Origin: Nageia nagi
Taxonomy: Eukaryota; Pinophyta
Direction: 5' to 3'
Length of the DNA: 64,000 bases
Assembly: GCA_050084985.1 (NCBI GenBank)
Contig: JBITNC010000001.1
Coordinates: 150,226,001 to 150,290,000, forward strand
The position numbers and the translations under genes were made by a program. The notes below the pieces were generated by a model. The model was not told where the DNA came from, ran no database searches, and worked only from the letters and a program-made list of their open reading frames with translations. Shown piece after piece: positions 46,407 through 58,423 of the stretch (the stretch's first letter is position 1; each line of letters opens with the position of its first letter).

Positions 46407-47030
46407 CACATTAGATATGGACAATGGAAACTAGAATCAAAACAAAAAAGGTACAATTCACCTTCTTAACATCGGTACAAAATGAAGCACCCAAAAGAGT
46501 CATAAATAGTAGTGAAAGTGAAATCTGTACAGTAGCACACAATAGCAATAAATGAAGTTAGAAAGGTTAATAATTAAGATGAGAAATTAGTTTACACATA
46601 ATGTTAAAAATTTCCTAGATAGAAATTCACACTTATACATGAAGATAATGATGAACTCACAAAGGAGTTGATCAAGAGAAAATTGTTAGTTTCACCACCT
46701 AAATCTATGGCTTAACTATAATTTACAATGGGTGTGCCAAGTTAGTGTAAGTCAAATGAGTTCTATGAATATCATCAATAGCAAGGATATGCAACAAAGC
46801 ATTATGTATCCTCGCTTAACAAGATTCAGGACTTGATTGATCAAAATAAGGTATCTTTTCCAAAATCTAAAGATACTAAATTAGATGATCATCTAAAGTA
46901 ATTACAAGGACCTTGGCATGAGAAGAATAAGAACATGAGAATCTTTAACAATCCATTCTCAAATTTCATCAAAGCCAAATCACTAAATATAAGCATCAAT
47001 TTCATTGGTAACACTACCCCAACATGATAA
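46407..47030 (+). pseudogene. B2 gag, second part
   Basis: Continues the Gag reading after C1: GAPKRVINSSESEICTVA-type reading near 46490, YEYHQ, stop, QGYATKHYV (a zinc-knuckle remnant with His and a lost Cys), then NKIQDLIDQNKVSFPKSKD and TKLDDHLK, ending with IKAKSLNISINFIGN near 47010. The C-x2-C pair of the knuckle is not preserved. Confidence 0.72.
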
Positions 47031-48084
47031 AAAGGTGGACATTATTGTTCTTGTTCTTGTCATTTATAGTCACATTTATATATGCAAGTAGCATAGTTAT
47101 TTTTGTTTTACTTTTGTGATTAAAAATCCCTTATAAACCTCCATCTATGCTGGGGTGAAATACCTTTATTTGTTACCTCACCTATATTGGGGGCATCTGT
47201 AAATCATTAACCAATAATCCCCCTATCCCTTTTGTAACCTAGTGCTTACGCTAACACTAGCATACACGCTCATCTTCTTTTTCAATCTCTAGAAACTGTT
47301 AGTGCATTAAGTTCATCCATAGTACCCTAATGGTCACCTTTAATGCCTTAAAAAGTTTCTTTCCATTTATCAAGAAAAACTTTACTAGGTACCTTTTGCA
47401 AAATTTTTACCTTATAAACATTTGATCTTTTTTTTGTTTATCATCCTTCATTTTTGCCCAAACATTTAGAAGAGGTCAAATTGGTGATAAAAGTCCATAG
47501 CAAGAGTTGTTTCCCATATGTTAGGATAGTGCTCATGCTAGGTTCCTTATAGCTTTTTTAGCATAGTCCATGCTTTTGTATTACCTATTAACCATTGCAA
47601 TGTTTTATACATTATGTCACATTAAAAAATAGTCATAAATTTGTCTTAGCCATTAAGTTTCATTTTTGCCTTATAATCACATCCACACAAACCTAATAAA
47701 ATCTTGGTTACTGGTGGTAAAATTATAAAATTCCAACCTCACCCATAGAAATTACCTATTAGACCAAAACTAGAACCTATAATCCCTCAAAAAGACTAGT
47801 GCCCACTTTGGGCTCTCTTTAGTTTTTTTTTTATATATATTTAAGTCCCTTATTGCAATCATTGGTTCATTCCATCTTTGAATTATCCATAATAACACAT
47901 AATTAGACATTTAATATACATTATTTTCATATTTGATAACTTAAAATAGCATAATACTTTAGAAATGAAGTCACATAACCATTCATTTCATATTTAACCA
48001 TAAATAACAATATGTCTTGAATATATTAATTAAAAAGATGAGTCATTATCTTTGCAATAATCAACAACCAACCAACCAAATACA
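47031..48084 (-). other. Unassigned; weak minus-strand coding remnant
   Basis: A possible gene piece at about 47620-47440 reads MYKTLQWLIGNTKAWTMLKK and later WETTLAMDFYHQFDLF. No family recognised. It may belong with the broken gene at 48085-49170. The rest is AT-rich. Confidence 0.35.
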
Positions 48085-49170
48085 TCAATTCCCTATGCTA
48101 ACATTGCTTGTAGTACCATGATAGCTCCTAGCACTCCTAAAACTTTTTGATCTAGAGGTAGTCCTACTCAAACTAGGCCTCTCTATCCTAGTTTGTTCCT
48201 CTAGTGCCACGAGTTGTGTTTGTAGATATGCCTTGTCATTTGTAAGGTCTTGAATCTTTTTATTATGCTCCAACACATGGTTCATTGTACCAAGGTAGTC
48301 CTTATCATTTGAAACTTTATGAGTATTTTACAATGTCTCTATGGTTTCTCTAATGTTGACAGCCTAATCTTTAGCCCATCTATCTCACCATCCTTGGTAG
48401 CAATCTCCTCCTTTAGGTTTGCTAGCTTCTCCTTAGCATGTTGTCTTGAAACATTCTTTGATTCTAGGTCCAACTTTTTTTTATCTACAAAATTAAAATA
48501 ATGTATACATGATTAGTCATATATTGTTTCTTATAGGCACTAACTTGTAGGTATAAATAATAACACACTTACTCAATTCATTCTCAAGATTTTGTTGAGT
48601 ATTTGCAATGGGAATACCAATGGACAAATCAAATCCACCTTGCTCTTGATAGGAAGCATCCTACATGTGAATATATTTCACCTCCTCTTCTTCTTTATCT
48701 TCATCTTCTTCATCCACTTCTCCTCGAACACCTTCACAAACCACTCTAATCTATATAAACCTAGGGGATACAATCTTTCTCTAGTCCATCATGTCAAAAA
48801 CTTATTGTCAAATTAAGGCCCATCTGATGCCTCAAATTCCTCATCATTTGTATCAATCCCTAAACCATGGTCATTAGGAGGATGTGACTATTGCTCCCAC
48901 TTGGGTGGAGTCTCAAATAAATTAGGGTCATGGGCCCTATACCTTCTCATACTCACAACAAATTTGCATTCAAAAGGAATGCCTTATTTTTTACCAAACT
49001 ATCTCTTTACCCTCTATGGGCTATAGGGCTCAACAAATATCTTCCTTGTTTGTAATTAAGTAATAAGCAATTATTTTCCAATCTAATTCACCCCTTGGCT
49101 TGTTAAACCAATGTGCCAAGCCTGCATAAGGTCTATAGATGGCATCTTTTTTAAAACATAATAATATGTT
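48085..49170 (-). pseudogene. Broken gene of unknown family, with coiled coil
   Basis: Exon-like blocks in one direction: KKDAIYRPYAGLAHWFNKP and LDWKIIAYYLITNKEDI at about 49165-49050; a segment near 48960-48840 with the plus-strand echo of MRRYRAHDPNLFETPPKWEQ; LYPLGLYRLEWFVKVFEEKW near 48780; an acidic Glu/Lys run; then a coiled coil KKLDLESKNVSRQHAKEKL and LKEEIATKDGEIDGLKIRL (48480-48370), IQDLTNDKAYLQTQLVALEE and a Ser/Arg-rich tail to 48085. Intron-like AT-rich gaps with GT/AG-like ends separate them. It may be a transposon accessory gene or a host pseudogene. Confidence 0.5.
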
Positions 49171-49588
49171 AGAATCCTTCCTTAACCAATTAACTCAAAT
49201 AAAACTAAACTTGTGTGGTAGATTACTTACCATAAATAAACAATATCATTTTTAAAACTTAACACCCCTCCTATGATGGCACATGCTAGGTAATGCTAGC
49301 AAAGTTTTATAGGTCATAGTGATACATCTGCCCATGGTGGCCATGAGGAGCTGGGAGTCGATAAGTTAGGGTGATGACTCAAGCGAGCTAGGGATGGGCT
49401 ATAGCCTACAAGGTTTTGTGAGGCACCAAAAAAGGGAACGATAGATGATGATGAAGGTGGCTAGGTAGTGGGTCAGCAGGGTTGAGTCAAGTTCACCTAT
49501 TTATATCTTTGTTAATATATGAAATCAATTATTTAAGTATAGGGTAGTGTAGGTTTCACCAGGGGCAAAGTGGTGAAGATGCACCAGG
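49171..49588. other. G-rich target sequence, left of copia2
   Basis: From 49261 the sequence is clearly richer in G on the plus strand than its surroundings, as is the continuation at 58424-58889. No gene or family recognised. Confidence 0.5.
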
Positions 49589-50081
49589 TGTTGGAATGTA
49601 TAATGCATTTTGTAAAGGTTTTGTAATAATCTTATATGTAAATTCACAAATACTTAAGGGTATCATTTGATACCTTAAGTATTTAAGTGAATATGATAAT
49701 TTAACTTGTCTTACACTCCATGTCATGAGCATGCCCCTTGGGTAAAAAGATGTGTATGTCATGCATTTGTACATTGGATAAAAGGATGATCCAAAGAGGG
49801 ATTTTGGCCTATAAATAGAAGGCTCCCTCTTTATGATCATATAACAAATATGGAGTAAAGTTATGCTCTAGGATAAAAGTGTAGGAGATAAGATTAGGAG
49901 GATTGTAAGAGAGTTGTATTTGTGATTGAAGTAAAGATCTAGTTAGTGGATGTACTTCTAATTGGAGGAACCACTTCCATCTTGTGTTGTGAGATTGCTT
50001 TATGAGTTTGTTAGATGTAATTGTGAGCTTTCATGTGATCTTGGTTGTTTAAGAATTATCTTGTAAGTATTAGTTTCTTCA
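49589..50081 (+). repeat. Left LTR of copia2
   Basis: TGTTGGAATGTATAATGC to TAGTTTCTTCA. TATAAATA at 49810-49817. The short reverse frame at 49556-49840 is LTR sequence. Confidence 0.93.
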
Positions 50082-50084
50082 AAT

Positions 50085-50096
50085 TGGTATCAAAGC
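50085..50096 (+). promoter_or_regulatory. Primer-binding site, tRNA-iMet type (copia2)
   Basis: TGGTATCAAAGC, one base from the standard site. Confidence 0.9.
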
Positions 50097-50650
50097 TCCT
50101 TAGAAGCTCCTCTTCACATCCTTGGTTTGCAGACTCATCATCATATTTGGAGGTCTACTCTTCTTTTTTGAGGTAAAACAATTTAGAGGTATAACCCCCT
50201 AACCTTTTTTTAATAAGTTCATTGTGATACTAACATTATTTTATTATTATGTTAGTTCACCTCCTAGCAAACATTGCATATATAACATAATATATTATTG
50301 CTCATTCTTGTTTGTTCTACTAACAATATTTATGATGAACAATAATACAATTGGCAAAATATGCAAGTAGATACTAACATTGTTATTATGACTATGATAG
50401 TTCAAAAATAACATAAGATATTGTTTCCTTTTTTTATTAACAATGTTATGTTAGTGATCATATTTTTTTCATATAATTTCTTGGCAATAATATGTTATGT
50501 ATCTTGCAAAAATTTGCATTCTTTGTAGGGGTTTCTTTTTACAAAAAATTTGCAAAATGCTTTTTTTTATATATACATTGCAAATTTTATTTCCTACAAA
50601 ATTGTTATACTTTAGTAAAAAAAATAAAAATAAAAATTTAAAGGAAGAAA

Positions 50651-50651
<1 letters not shown>

Positions 50652-50679
<28 letters not shown>
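50652..50679. repeat. (TA)n microsatellite
   Basis: About 14 uninterrupted TA units. Confidence 0.95.
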
Positions 50680-50681
<2 letters not shown>

Positions 50682-51989
50682 TTCCTCTCTCAATGTTAAA
50701 ATGAATAGAGATATATTTATTGTTTTTCAAAAAAAAATCAAAAGATTTAAAAGATTCAACAATTTTTTTGGGAATTTTTTTATAATATCAATTTTTTTTT
50801 TTTAATTTAGCTAGCAAGAGCCAAACCCCTAGTAAGCCTACATGTACCTTCCCTAGTGCTGCCTTAGCATTGTAGTGCAATTTCCAGAAGAGAAGGGGAT
50901 GGGCATTTGCTTTCAAATAAGGTTTCCAAATGGATATGCTACATGAAGGGGCCTATAGCTCTCTCACCCTTCATTTGGTATTACCTGAGAGATGTTAGAT
51001 TGTAGCTTCTGAGAATCTCATGACCTCTTATCTTCATCCCTCTTCATTGTAATATTTGTGACACCTCTCGATTGCTTCCTTCTGCTTAGGGCAACACCCC
51101 CTCTCTGATACCCTCATCTTTGCACCCTCAACCAAGCTACAACTAGTTTTTTGCTCTTCTTATAGTCTAGTTAGCCTCCTTATCGTAAGCCTCCTTTGCA
51201 TGCCTCCTTCTAATGGCCTCCTCCTTCTTGTTGGCCTCCTTTCCAAACTCCTACCATTGGCTATGCATGGCTAATTATTTTGTCTACTTGTCACCCTTAA
51301 GACCAAATGGCTCCTCCTTGCTATGATGTTGGATCCTCTCTAGATGTGAAACCCTCCTCCATTGATTTCGCTCCTTGTAGCTCCTCCACTTCTGCTGTCA
51401 TGAGTTTTGCTTTCATGGCCCTTTAAGTCCTTCTCTCCCTCATGGCCATGCTCTCCCTCTATGAAAGTTTTTTTTTCCTTGGCTAGCTATGTCTCCTTCT
51501 CTTTTTACCACCCTTGAGATCGACCCTCTCTAAGTTGGTGTTTATAATTTTTATCTTTTTCTTTCCTCTTACTCCTAAACATAAAAATTGGTATTTCTCC
51601 TCTTAATTTTTTATTTTATTTTTTCCTTCACCTACCTCTAACATTAAATTTTTGGTAGATGAATTCTTTTTGCTTCTTACAAGCAAAGTCTTTTCCATCA
51701 TGACTAACTTAGTATGGAGTAAAAGATAAAAATTAGATTTCATGCACTTACATGCAACATAAAGCTATTTAATTCTTGTATAGGGAGCTCATAATGACTA
51801 AGGAAGGAAATTTAATTTATTTATTGCAACTATATTTAGCCTTGAGAAAGGAAAATTCTTGCATGAATTTTCTAAAAATTGCTAAGGTAATTTAGTATGC
51901 TATCCTTAAAGAATCTTTTTTAAGTAAAAGAGGGAGAAAATTGTATATATTTTTTACTTAATTTTTTCCTATAGCATGCATGTTAGATA

Positions 51990-52340
51990 AAATATTGCAT
52001 GTCTATCTATTTTTTGTTAACTTATGATAATGCATGCTTCTTAATTTTTTTATTTTTTCATGCATGCTAAGTATTTTTATAAAGTGATAGATAAATGCAA
52101 ACTAAGTTAATAATGCATGCCTAGAGCTTAAAATTTTTAAGTGAATGCTTATTACTTAAAGGTTAAATGCATGCTTAGTACTTCAATTTTTTAAGTTAAA
52201 TGATGTATTTACTTAAAAATTATTAAGTTAAAAAGTCCTTTTTTTTAATTTAGATGCATACTTTTAAGATAAAATGATGCATGCTTATGCTTAGTACTTA
52301 AACTTTAAGTAATGATGCAATTTACTTCCTTTTGCAAAAG
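51990..52340. repeat. Imperfect short repeats around ATGCATGCTTAGTACTTAA
   Basis: The word ATGCATGC with neighbours TTAGTACTTAA and TTTTTAAGTTAAATGA recurs six or seven times at spacings of roughly 40-70 bp, with drift. Confidence 0.65.
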
Positions 52341-53180
52341 ATTGGGCTTATGCAAAAATAGGAATGATGTAAAGATATCCTTTAGGGGTTAGTAAACAAA
52401 ACCCATTGGACACTTAAGTTTCAAATTTTGAATTGATGATGTTTTACTCATGTTCTTTACTTCATGTTTCAAATTTTTTATTTATTTGCTTATACAAAAA
52501 AAAAATGCAAATATTGATATGATAAACCCCCTAAAATGAACACATCCACATGTATATTTTGCAACATGACTTGTTCGAGGAGCCATGAGGTAAGGATAGG
52601 TAGACTGGAGCCTTTAAGTTTGACAATCTAAGTGATGAAAAGTTTGTATTTCTCAATTTCCTCTAAGTCCTCTATTGGTCTGGATATAACTTAAATAGGT
52701 GGAAAACCATGTGTGTAGTGATACCATATGTCCGCACATCCATTTAGGGATTATCCTAATAACCTAGTAGGACAACGTGAAACCTAATCAATATTAATAA
52801 TTTGGTTGATCCAATAAACATCAGAACCTTGGAAAATAGCTAGTACTTCTCCTTATGAGAGTATATTTCTACCCAAGGGGAACTGATTGAGGATTGGTAG
52901 GACCTAGGCTCCTCTCGTGTGGACATCTAGGTGAAGGCCTAATTTTAGACAAGAAAATAAGCCTCAGCAATGTCACTTTACATCTATAGTTATTGAGATG
53001 AGAAATGTATTTGAGTTGTAAAACATTTGCACTTATGAATCAAATCAAGCATGTATTTAGTGTTAAATATAACATATGTTATTTATTTGGTTAAAAATTA
53101 ACATTTAATGTTGTTTATTAAACCATATGCTTATTATTTTTCACATTCTTATGTAGCAAATAGGAGAATCCTTTTTACCC

Positions 53181-56100
53181 AAATACATTCTTGATGGTTC
53201 CAACTTTAGGATTTGAGAACCAAGGATGAGAGCTAAATTGAAAGTAAGGAAGCTTTGGCAAACAATGAATGAAAATCTTGTACCTCTTATAGATGAGAAG
53301 GAACTAAATGCTTACAACACAAAGAATGAGTTGAAAACTTCCATGATTTACCGTGTAGTTTTAGATGATGTGCTCCTGATGATTTCTTTTTCAACTTTGA
53401 TAAAGGAAGCTTGGGATAAGCTTAAGTAAATCTACCTTGGTTCAAATTTTTTAATAAGGTTCACCATTCTCCAAAAGTTGCTTCAATCTTATCAAAGAGA
53501 AGATGAAAGTGTTGCAATCTACTTGAATAAAATCATTGACCTAAGGACCTAACTTGTTACTTGTGGGCATAATTGGATCAATGATGAGTTCATGGTCTTC
53601 ATCATTCTTCAAAGCCTTTCTTCAAAGTTTGGAACCTTTGTAATGGTTATGAAAATAAGGCTTGATGATGAAGAATAAGTCTTCTCCTTAGAGAACCTTT
53701 CTAGGCACCTATTGAAGCATGAAGAAACCCTTAATAATAAGGTATTGATTTCTTCTTCTAAGGATAATAACATTGCTCTTGGAGCAACCAAAAATCCTTT
53801 CAAGAAGAAGTTAAACCATCAAAAAAAATCTTATACTTCTTCCTCTAAAAGGTTTGAGAAAAGAGACATTAGATACAATAGTAGTAAGAACAACAGAAAT
53901 AATAACCACAGTAATAATAACCACTTCAAGCAAAGAGATGAAAAAGGCAAAGCAAATAATCCTTATCCTAAGGAAAAGCTTGATGGTAATTGTAACTATT
54001 ATGGCATATAAGGTCATAAAAAAGTTTATTGATACAAAAAGAAAAGAGAGAAAAAATATAAATACAATAGAAATGTAAAGAACTACAAAGGAAAGAAGAA
54101 TATTCATGCTAGTTTTGCTATGAAGCTCTACTCCATGTCTTGCTCTTTTTTGTCTAATTGGATTGTTGACTCTAGTTGCACTAATCACCTATACTTTGAA
54201 AAGGTAAAGTTTTAGAACTTTAATAAGTATAGAAAATATGTGGTTGTGATAGGTGATAACTCTACCTTTGAAGTCCAAGGAATTACGAGTGTGCTGATTC
54301 AAGGAAAAGTTTTTGAAAATGTTCTCTATGTTCCTAAGTTAAGGATGAACCTTCTCTCCATGATCCAAGTTGCTAAAAAAAAGTACTATTTTGAGTTCAA
54401 CTCTCAATCTTGATGCCTTAAGAAAGGACTTGCCACTTTGGTTAAATGATCTGTGAAAAATAACCTCTACATTGTGGATCAAGTTCCATCAAAGATGTGT
54501 CTTACTTCTAGTGTGCATTCTAAAGGTAATATTTGGCACCATAGTTTAGAGCACATTAACCATAAGAGTATTCAAGTTATGAAATACCAAGAACTTATGA
54601 AAGGTTTGCCTTCAATTTCTTCTTCGATTGGTCTATGCAAGAAGTGCATTCTTAGCAAGATGCATAAACAAAAGTTTGAAAAAGATAAGGCAACAAGAGC
54701 ATCTCAACCTCTTCAACTTGTGCATTCAAATTTAATGGATCTATTTTAGACTAAGTCACTTGGAGGAGCATCTTACATCTTGACCTTAATTGATGACTTT
54801 AGTAGGATGACATTTGGGTATCTACTTGAGCACAAGGATCAAACTTTTGAGAGTTTTAAGGTTTTTAAAGCCTTTGTTGAGAATCAAATTAACCTTAAAA
54901 TCAAGATGTTGAGATCAAATAATGAGGGAGAATATAATAGCAATGAGTTCAATGACTATTGTGCTAAGTATGGAATCAAGAGGTAGTTTATGATTCCTTA
55001 CACTCCTCAATAGAATAGTGTTGTTGAAAGGAAAAATAAGATAATTATGAAGATGGCTAGATGCATGTTGGGTAATATTCTTAGTTTCTTATGAGGTGAA
55101 GCTATGAGCACTACTATTTACACCTTGAATAGGTGTCCCATAAAAGTCATTTAGAGTAAAACTCCTTTTGAGGCATGGTCAGGAAGAAAACCTAACATTT
55201 CTCACCTTAGGGTGTTTGGTTGTGAAGCATTCTCCTCCATTATTTTTGAGAAAAAGAAGAAGTTGGAAAAAAGAGCTAAAAAATGCATCTTTGTGGGTTA
55301 TGATAGTTAGCATAGAGGTTACAAGCTCTACTCTCCATCCTATAAGGCAGTGTTCATTTCAAAAGATGTAAAGTTCAATGAACTTTTTGAAGAATCTACT
55401 TCTAATGAGGATGTTAATGATCTAAAGGACTCTTCAATTACTCTTAGCTGGTTAGATATTGATGTAGATAAGTCACCTCAAGAATAAAATTCTTCAACTC
55501 AAATGGTTACAAGGAGCATGACCTTGAATAAATCTTTATTTGCCAAGATTGACAACAAGCATGAGCCCTCATCCTTCAAAAAAGCTTCAAAGCACAAGTG
55601 CTAGATAGAAGCCATGAAAGTGGAGTATGAGGCACTTATAAAAAATAAAACTTGGGACTTGGTTCATTATCCCAATGAAAAAAATATGATTGGTAATAAT
55701 TGGATCTATAAGGTTAAGTTCAATTTAGTTGGAGATATTGAAAAATACAAGGCAAGGTTAGTAGCTAAAGGTTTTTCTTAGAAATACAATGTAGATCATG
55801 AGGAAACCTTTACTTCCATGGTAAAAATGCCTACTATGAGAGTTATCCTTACTCTTTCTATACCTCAAGGATGGAAAGTTTTTCAACTTGATGTCAAGAG
55901 TGCATTTCTCAATGGTAACTTAGATGTGAAAATCTTCATAAATCAACCAGAAGTGTTTATTGTGGAAGGAAAAGAGTCCTTTGTGTGCAAGCTAAAGAAG
56001 TTAATGTATGGACTTAAGCAAGCACCTTGAGCTTGATACAAAAAGATTTTAGGGTACTTTGTAAATATTAGATTCTCAAAGTGTTTTTTTGACTCTAATC

Positions 56101-57119
56101 TATATGAGCTTAATCTAAGAAAAAATGTGGTCTTGATTCTCCTTTATGTGGATGATCTTTTGATTACTAGGAATAATGATGAAATCATTTAAGAGTGCAT
56201 ATCCAAACTTAAGACAATATTTGAAATGATTAATCTTGGTCTCTTACACTACTATCTTGGAATGCAAGTGTATCAATACAAGGATTGTACTTACCTCATT
56301 CAATCTAAGTATATATCAAACATCTTGTAGAAGTTTGGAATGGAGTGTAGATATGCTGCAATCCTAGTCTCTCTTAGAATCATTATTTTTTTAAGCTCCA
56401 ACTCTCAGTTAACTGATGCTACAGCTTATAGGCAATTAATTGGTAGTCTTTTATATTTAACTATATCCAAGCTAGATATTACCTTTGTAATGAATATGAT
56501 GGGTTGATTCATGCAAAAACCATATGTTGAGCACCTTAATGCTATTAAGCAAATCTTGAGGTATGTTGCAGTGGCTAAGGATTTTGCTTTCAAGTATTCT
56601 AAGTTGCCCTCATTTATTCTCTCTAGATTCTCAGATTCTGATTATGGGGGAGATAGAGATGACAAGAAATCAACCTCTACATATGTGTTTAGCATTGGTT
56701 CAAGTGCTATCTCTTGGGCTTCCAAGAAGTAGCCTTCTATTTTTCTTTTCACCATAGAAGCTAAATACCATGCCATGTATGTTGCAGCCCAGGAAGCTAT
56801 TTGGCTAAGGCATCTTTTGAAAGAAATTAGGTATGAGTAAGGTGGCTCATCTTTGATTTCTTCAAATAATCAATCAAATATTTGTTTGGCTAAGAATCCT
56901 ATGTTCCATCAGAGAATAAAACATGTGAAAATCCATGCCCATTTTATTAGAGAGAAGGTTCTTGATGGCATCATACACTTGGAGTATTATCCATACACCT
57001 TGAACTCTATTGATTTATTCACCAAGCCACTCCTAGAAGCTCATTTTTATAAGCTTAAAGATGCTATTGGGTTGGTGAAGTTGCCCTCAAGGGGAGTGAA
57101 GTTTGAATTCTTGTGTTGA
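53181..57119 (+). pseudogene. copia2 gag-pol
   Basis: Gag from about 53190: MRAKLKVRKLWQTMNENLVP, then YNTKNELKTSM and SFSTLIKEAWDKLK; Gag C-terminus near 53700-54000; zinc knuckle remnant NCNYYGI near 53990; protease IVDSSCTNHLYF near 54165 (DSG changed to DSS); pre-integrase at 54453-54660; integrase LTLIDDFSRMTFGYLLEH at 54780, LRSNNEGEYNSNEFNDY near 54910 (catalytic Asp changed to Asn) and a VVERKNK remnant; RT with LDVKSAFLNGNLDVKIF near 55890 and an intact YVDDLLIT near 56148; RNase H from about 56560 with DSDYGGDRDD near 56637; end at LPSRGVKFEFLC, 57119. One polyprotein originally; more than 20 stops, few frame shifts. Confidence 0.92.
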
Positions 57120-57918
57120 ATTCATGTTTGTGATGAAAACTTCACCCTTAAGAGGATTTTGTGTTGTATAGTGTTGATTTTGTTATACACCTTCATGGTA
57201 AGTTTGGTCTATGTTAGGAACTTATTATACAAAATTTTAAAAGCAAAAGATTGGCCAATCTAGCACTATTCAATTATCCATGTGTGAGGAACTCTTATGT
57301 GTCTTTTGGCACTATTTAGTTATCCATATGTGAAGAAATCATGTGTGCATGCTCTTTTTTGGTTAATCTAGCACTGTTCAGTTATCCATGTGTGAGAAAT
57401 TATTATGTGTATTTTAGAACTATTCAGTTATCCATATGTGAGGAAGTTGTATGTGCATTCTCTATTTTGTAATGATAATCAACACATATTTTATATATAG
57501 CAAGTGACTATGAGTTTTTGGTATGGCATATTTGTGATGAATTATAGTGCACCATTGATCAGTTCATGATGGGATTTGTGTGATTCATCTGTCCTTGATG
57601 AGATGAATATGTTGCATCTAATTGATCTTGTTATTTGATCTGCTTATGAATTACAAGTTCCTTTGAGATTTTAGGTTACTTACCTCAGGTATGTAGGCTC
57701 TTGGAGACTCTTCATGACTTCCATTTGGATGACTACTTCATATACATTGAAACTAGTTGTGGTTAATGATTGTATTTAGCAAAATAGTGAGTCTAAAACT
57801 AGATCTTTCTTACTTCATAAATTTGTAAAAAATTCTCATCTTTGTTGTATCTATTTGGAGGAGAACTCTCATACTTTCTCTTCTTCTTCTCTCTTACTTG
57901 CTCTATCCCAATATTGCA
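57120..57918 (+). other. copia2 3' noncoding region
   Basis: Contains three or four imperfect copies of CACTATTCAGTTATCCATGTGTGAG (in shorter pieces: CAGTTATCCATGTGTGAG) at 57265-57440, about 60 bp apart. No gene. Confidence 0.6.
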
Positions 57919-57929
57919 TTAAGGGGGAG
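57919..57929 (+). promoter_or_regulatory. Polypurine tract of copia2
   Basis: TTAAGGGGGAG directly before the right LTR. Confidence 0.88.
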
Positions 57930-58423
57930 TGTTGAAATGTATAATGCATTATTGTAAAGATTTTGTAATAATCTTTTATATAAGTTCACTAATGCTTAAG
58001 GGTATAATTTGATACCTTAAGTATTTAAGTGAATATGATAGTGTAACTTGTCCTACACTCCATGTCATGAGCATGCCCCTTGGGTAAAAGGATGTGCATG
58101 TCATGCTTTTGTACATTGGATAAAAGGGTGATCCAAAGAGGGATTTTGGCCTATAAATAGAAGGCTCCCTCTTTGTAATCATATACCAATTGTGGAGTAA
58201 AGTTATGCTATAGGATATAAGTGTAGGAGATAAGATTAGGAGGATTCTAAGAGAGTTATATTTGTGATTGAAGTAAAGATCTAATTAGTAGATGTACTCC
58301 TAGTTGGAGGAACCACTTACATCTTGTGTTGTGAGATTGATTTTTGAGTTTGTTAGATGTAATTATGAGATTTTATATGATCTTGGTGGTTTATGAATTA
58401 TCTTGTAAGTATTAGTTCCTTCA
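57930..58423 (+). repeat. Right LTR of copia2
   Basis: TGTTGAAATGTATAATGC to AGTTCCTTCA. TATAAATA at 58152-58159. Confidence 0.93.

Larger units (their letters stand above)
34381..47030 (+). mobile_element. Tat-like element B2, 5' LTR and gag, split by C1
   Basis: The plus-strand LTR at 34381-35185 is of the same family as the B1 LTRs, followed by a primer site and gag. Gag runs to 37474, is interrupted by element C1 (37475-46406), and resumes at 46407 to about 47030. No protease, RT or 3' LTR follows, so B2 is truncated or was a gag-only element. Orientation is opposite to B1. Confidence 0.75.
50097..53180 (+). other. copia2 leader, 3.1 kb
   Basis: Long untranslated region. Contains a (TA)n run (50652-50679), a pyrimidine-rich stretch at 50990-51540 whose minus strand reads as a charged coil (EFGKEANKKEEAIRRRHAKE near 51230), an ATGCATGC repeat region (51990-52340) and, near 52840-52990, sequence shared with the inverted leader of copia1. 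No conserved sense ORF. Confidence 0.6.
49589..58423 (+). mobile_element. Full-length Ty1/copia element copia2
   Basis: LTRs of 493 and 494 bp, iMet primer site, 3.1 kb leader, gag-pol remnant, 3' noncoding region and polypurine tract, flanked by CCAGG (49584-49588) and CCAGA (58424-58428), a 5 bp target duplication with one change. Internal similarity to copia1 is clear in leader, gag, pol and polypurine tract, but the LTRs differ. About 8.8 kb. Broken by roughly two dozen stops, mostly at Gln, Arg and Trp codons. Confidence 0.93.

Noticed and set aside
50469-50693. Opposed short frames over the (TA)n run
   Set aside because: Low-complexity Tyr-Ile translation of a microsatellite.
53811-54188. 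125-residue minus-strand frame
   Set aside because: Exact antisense of copia2 gag and zinc-knuckle coding sequence; a shadow.
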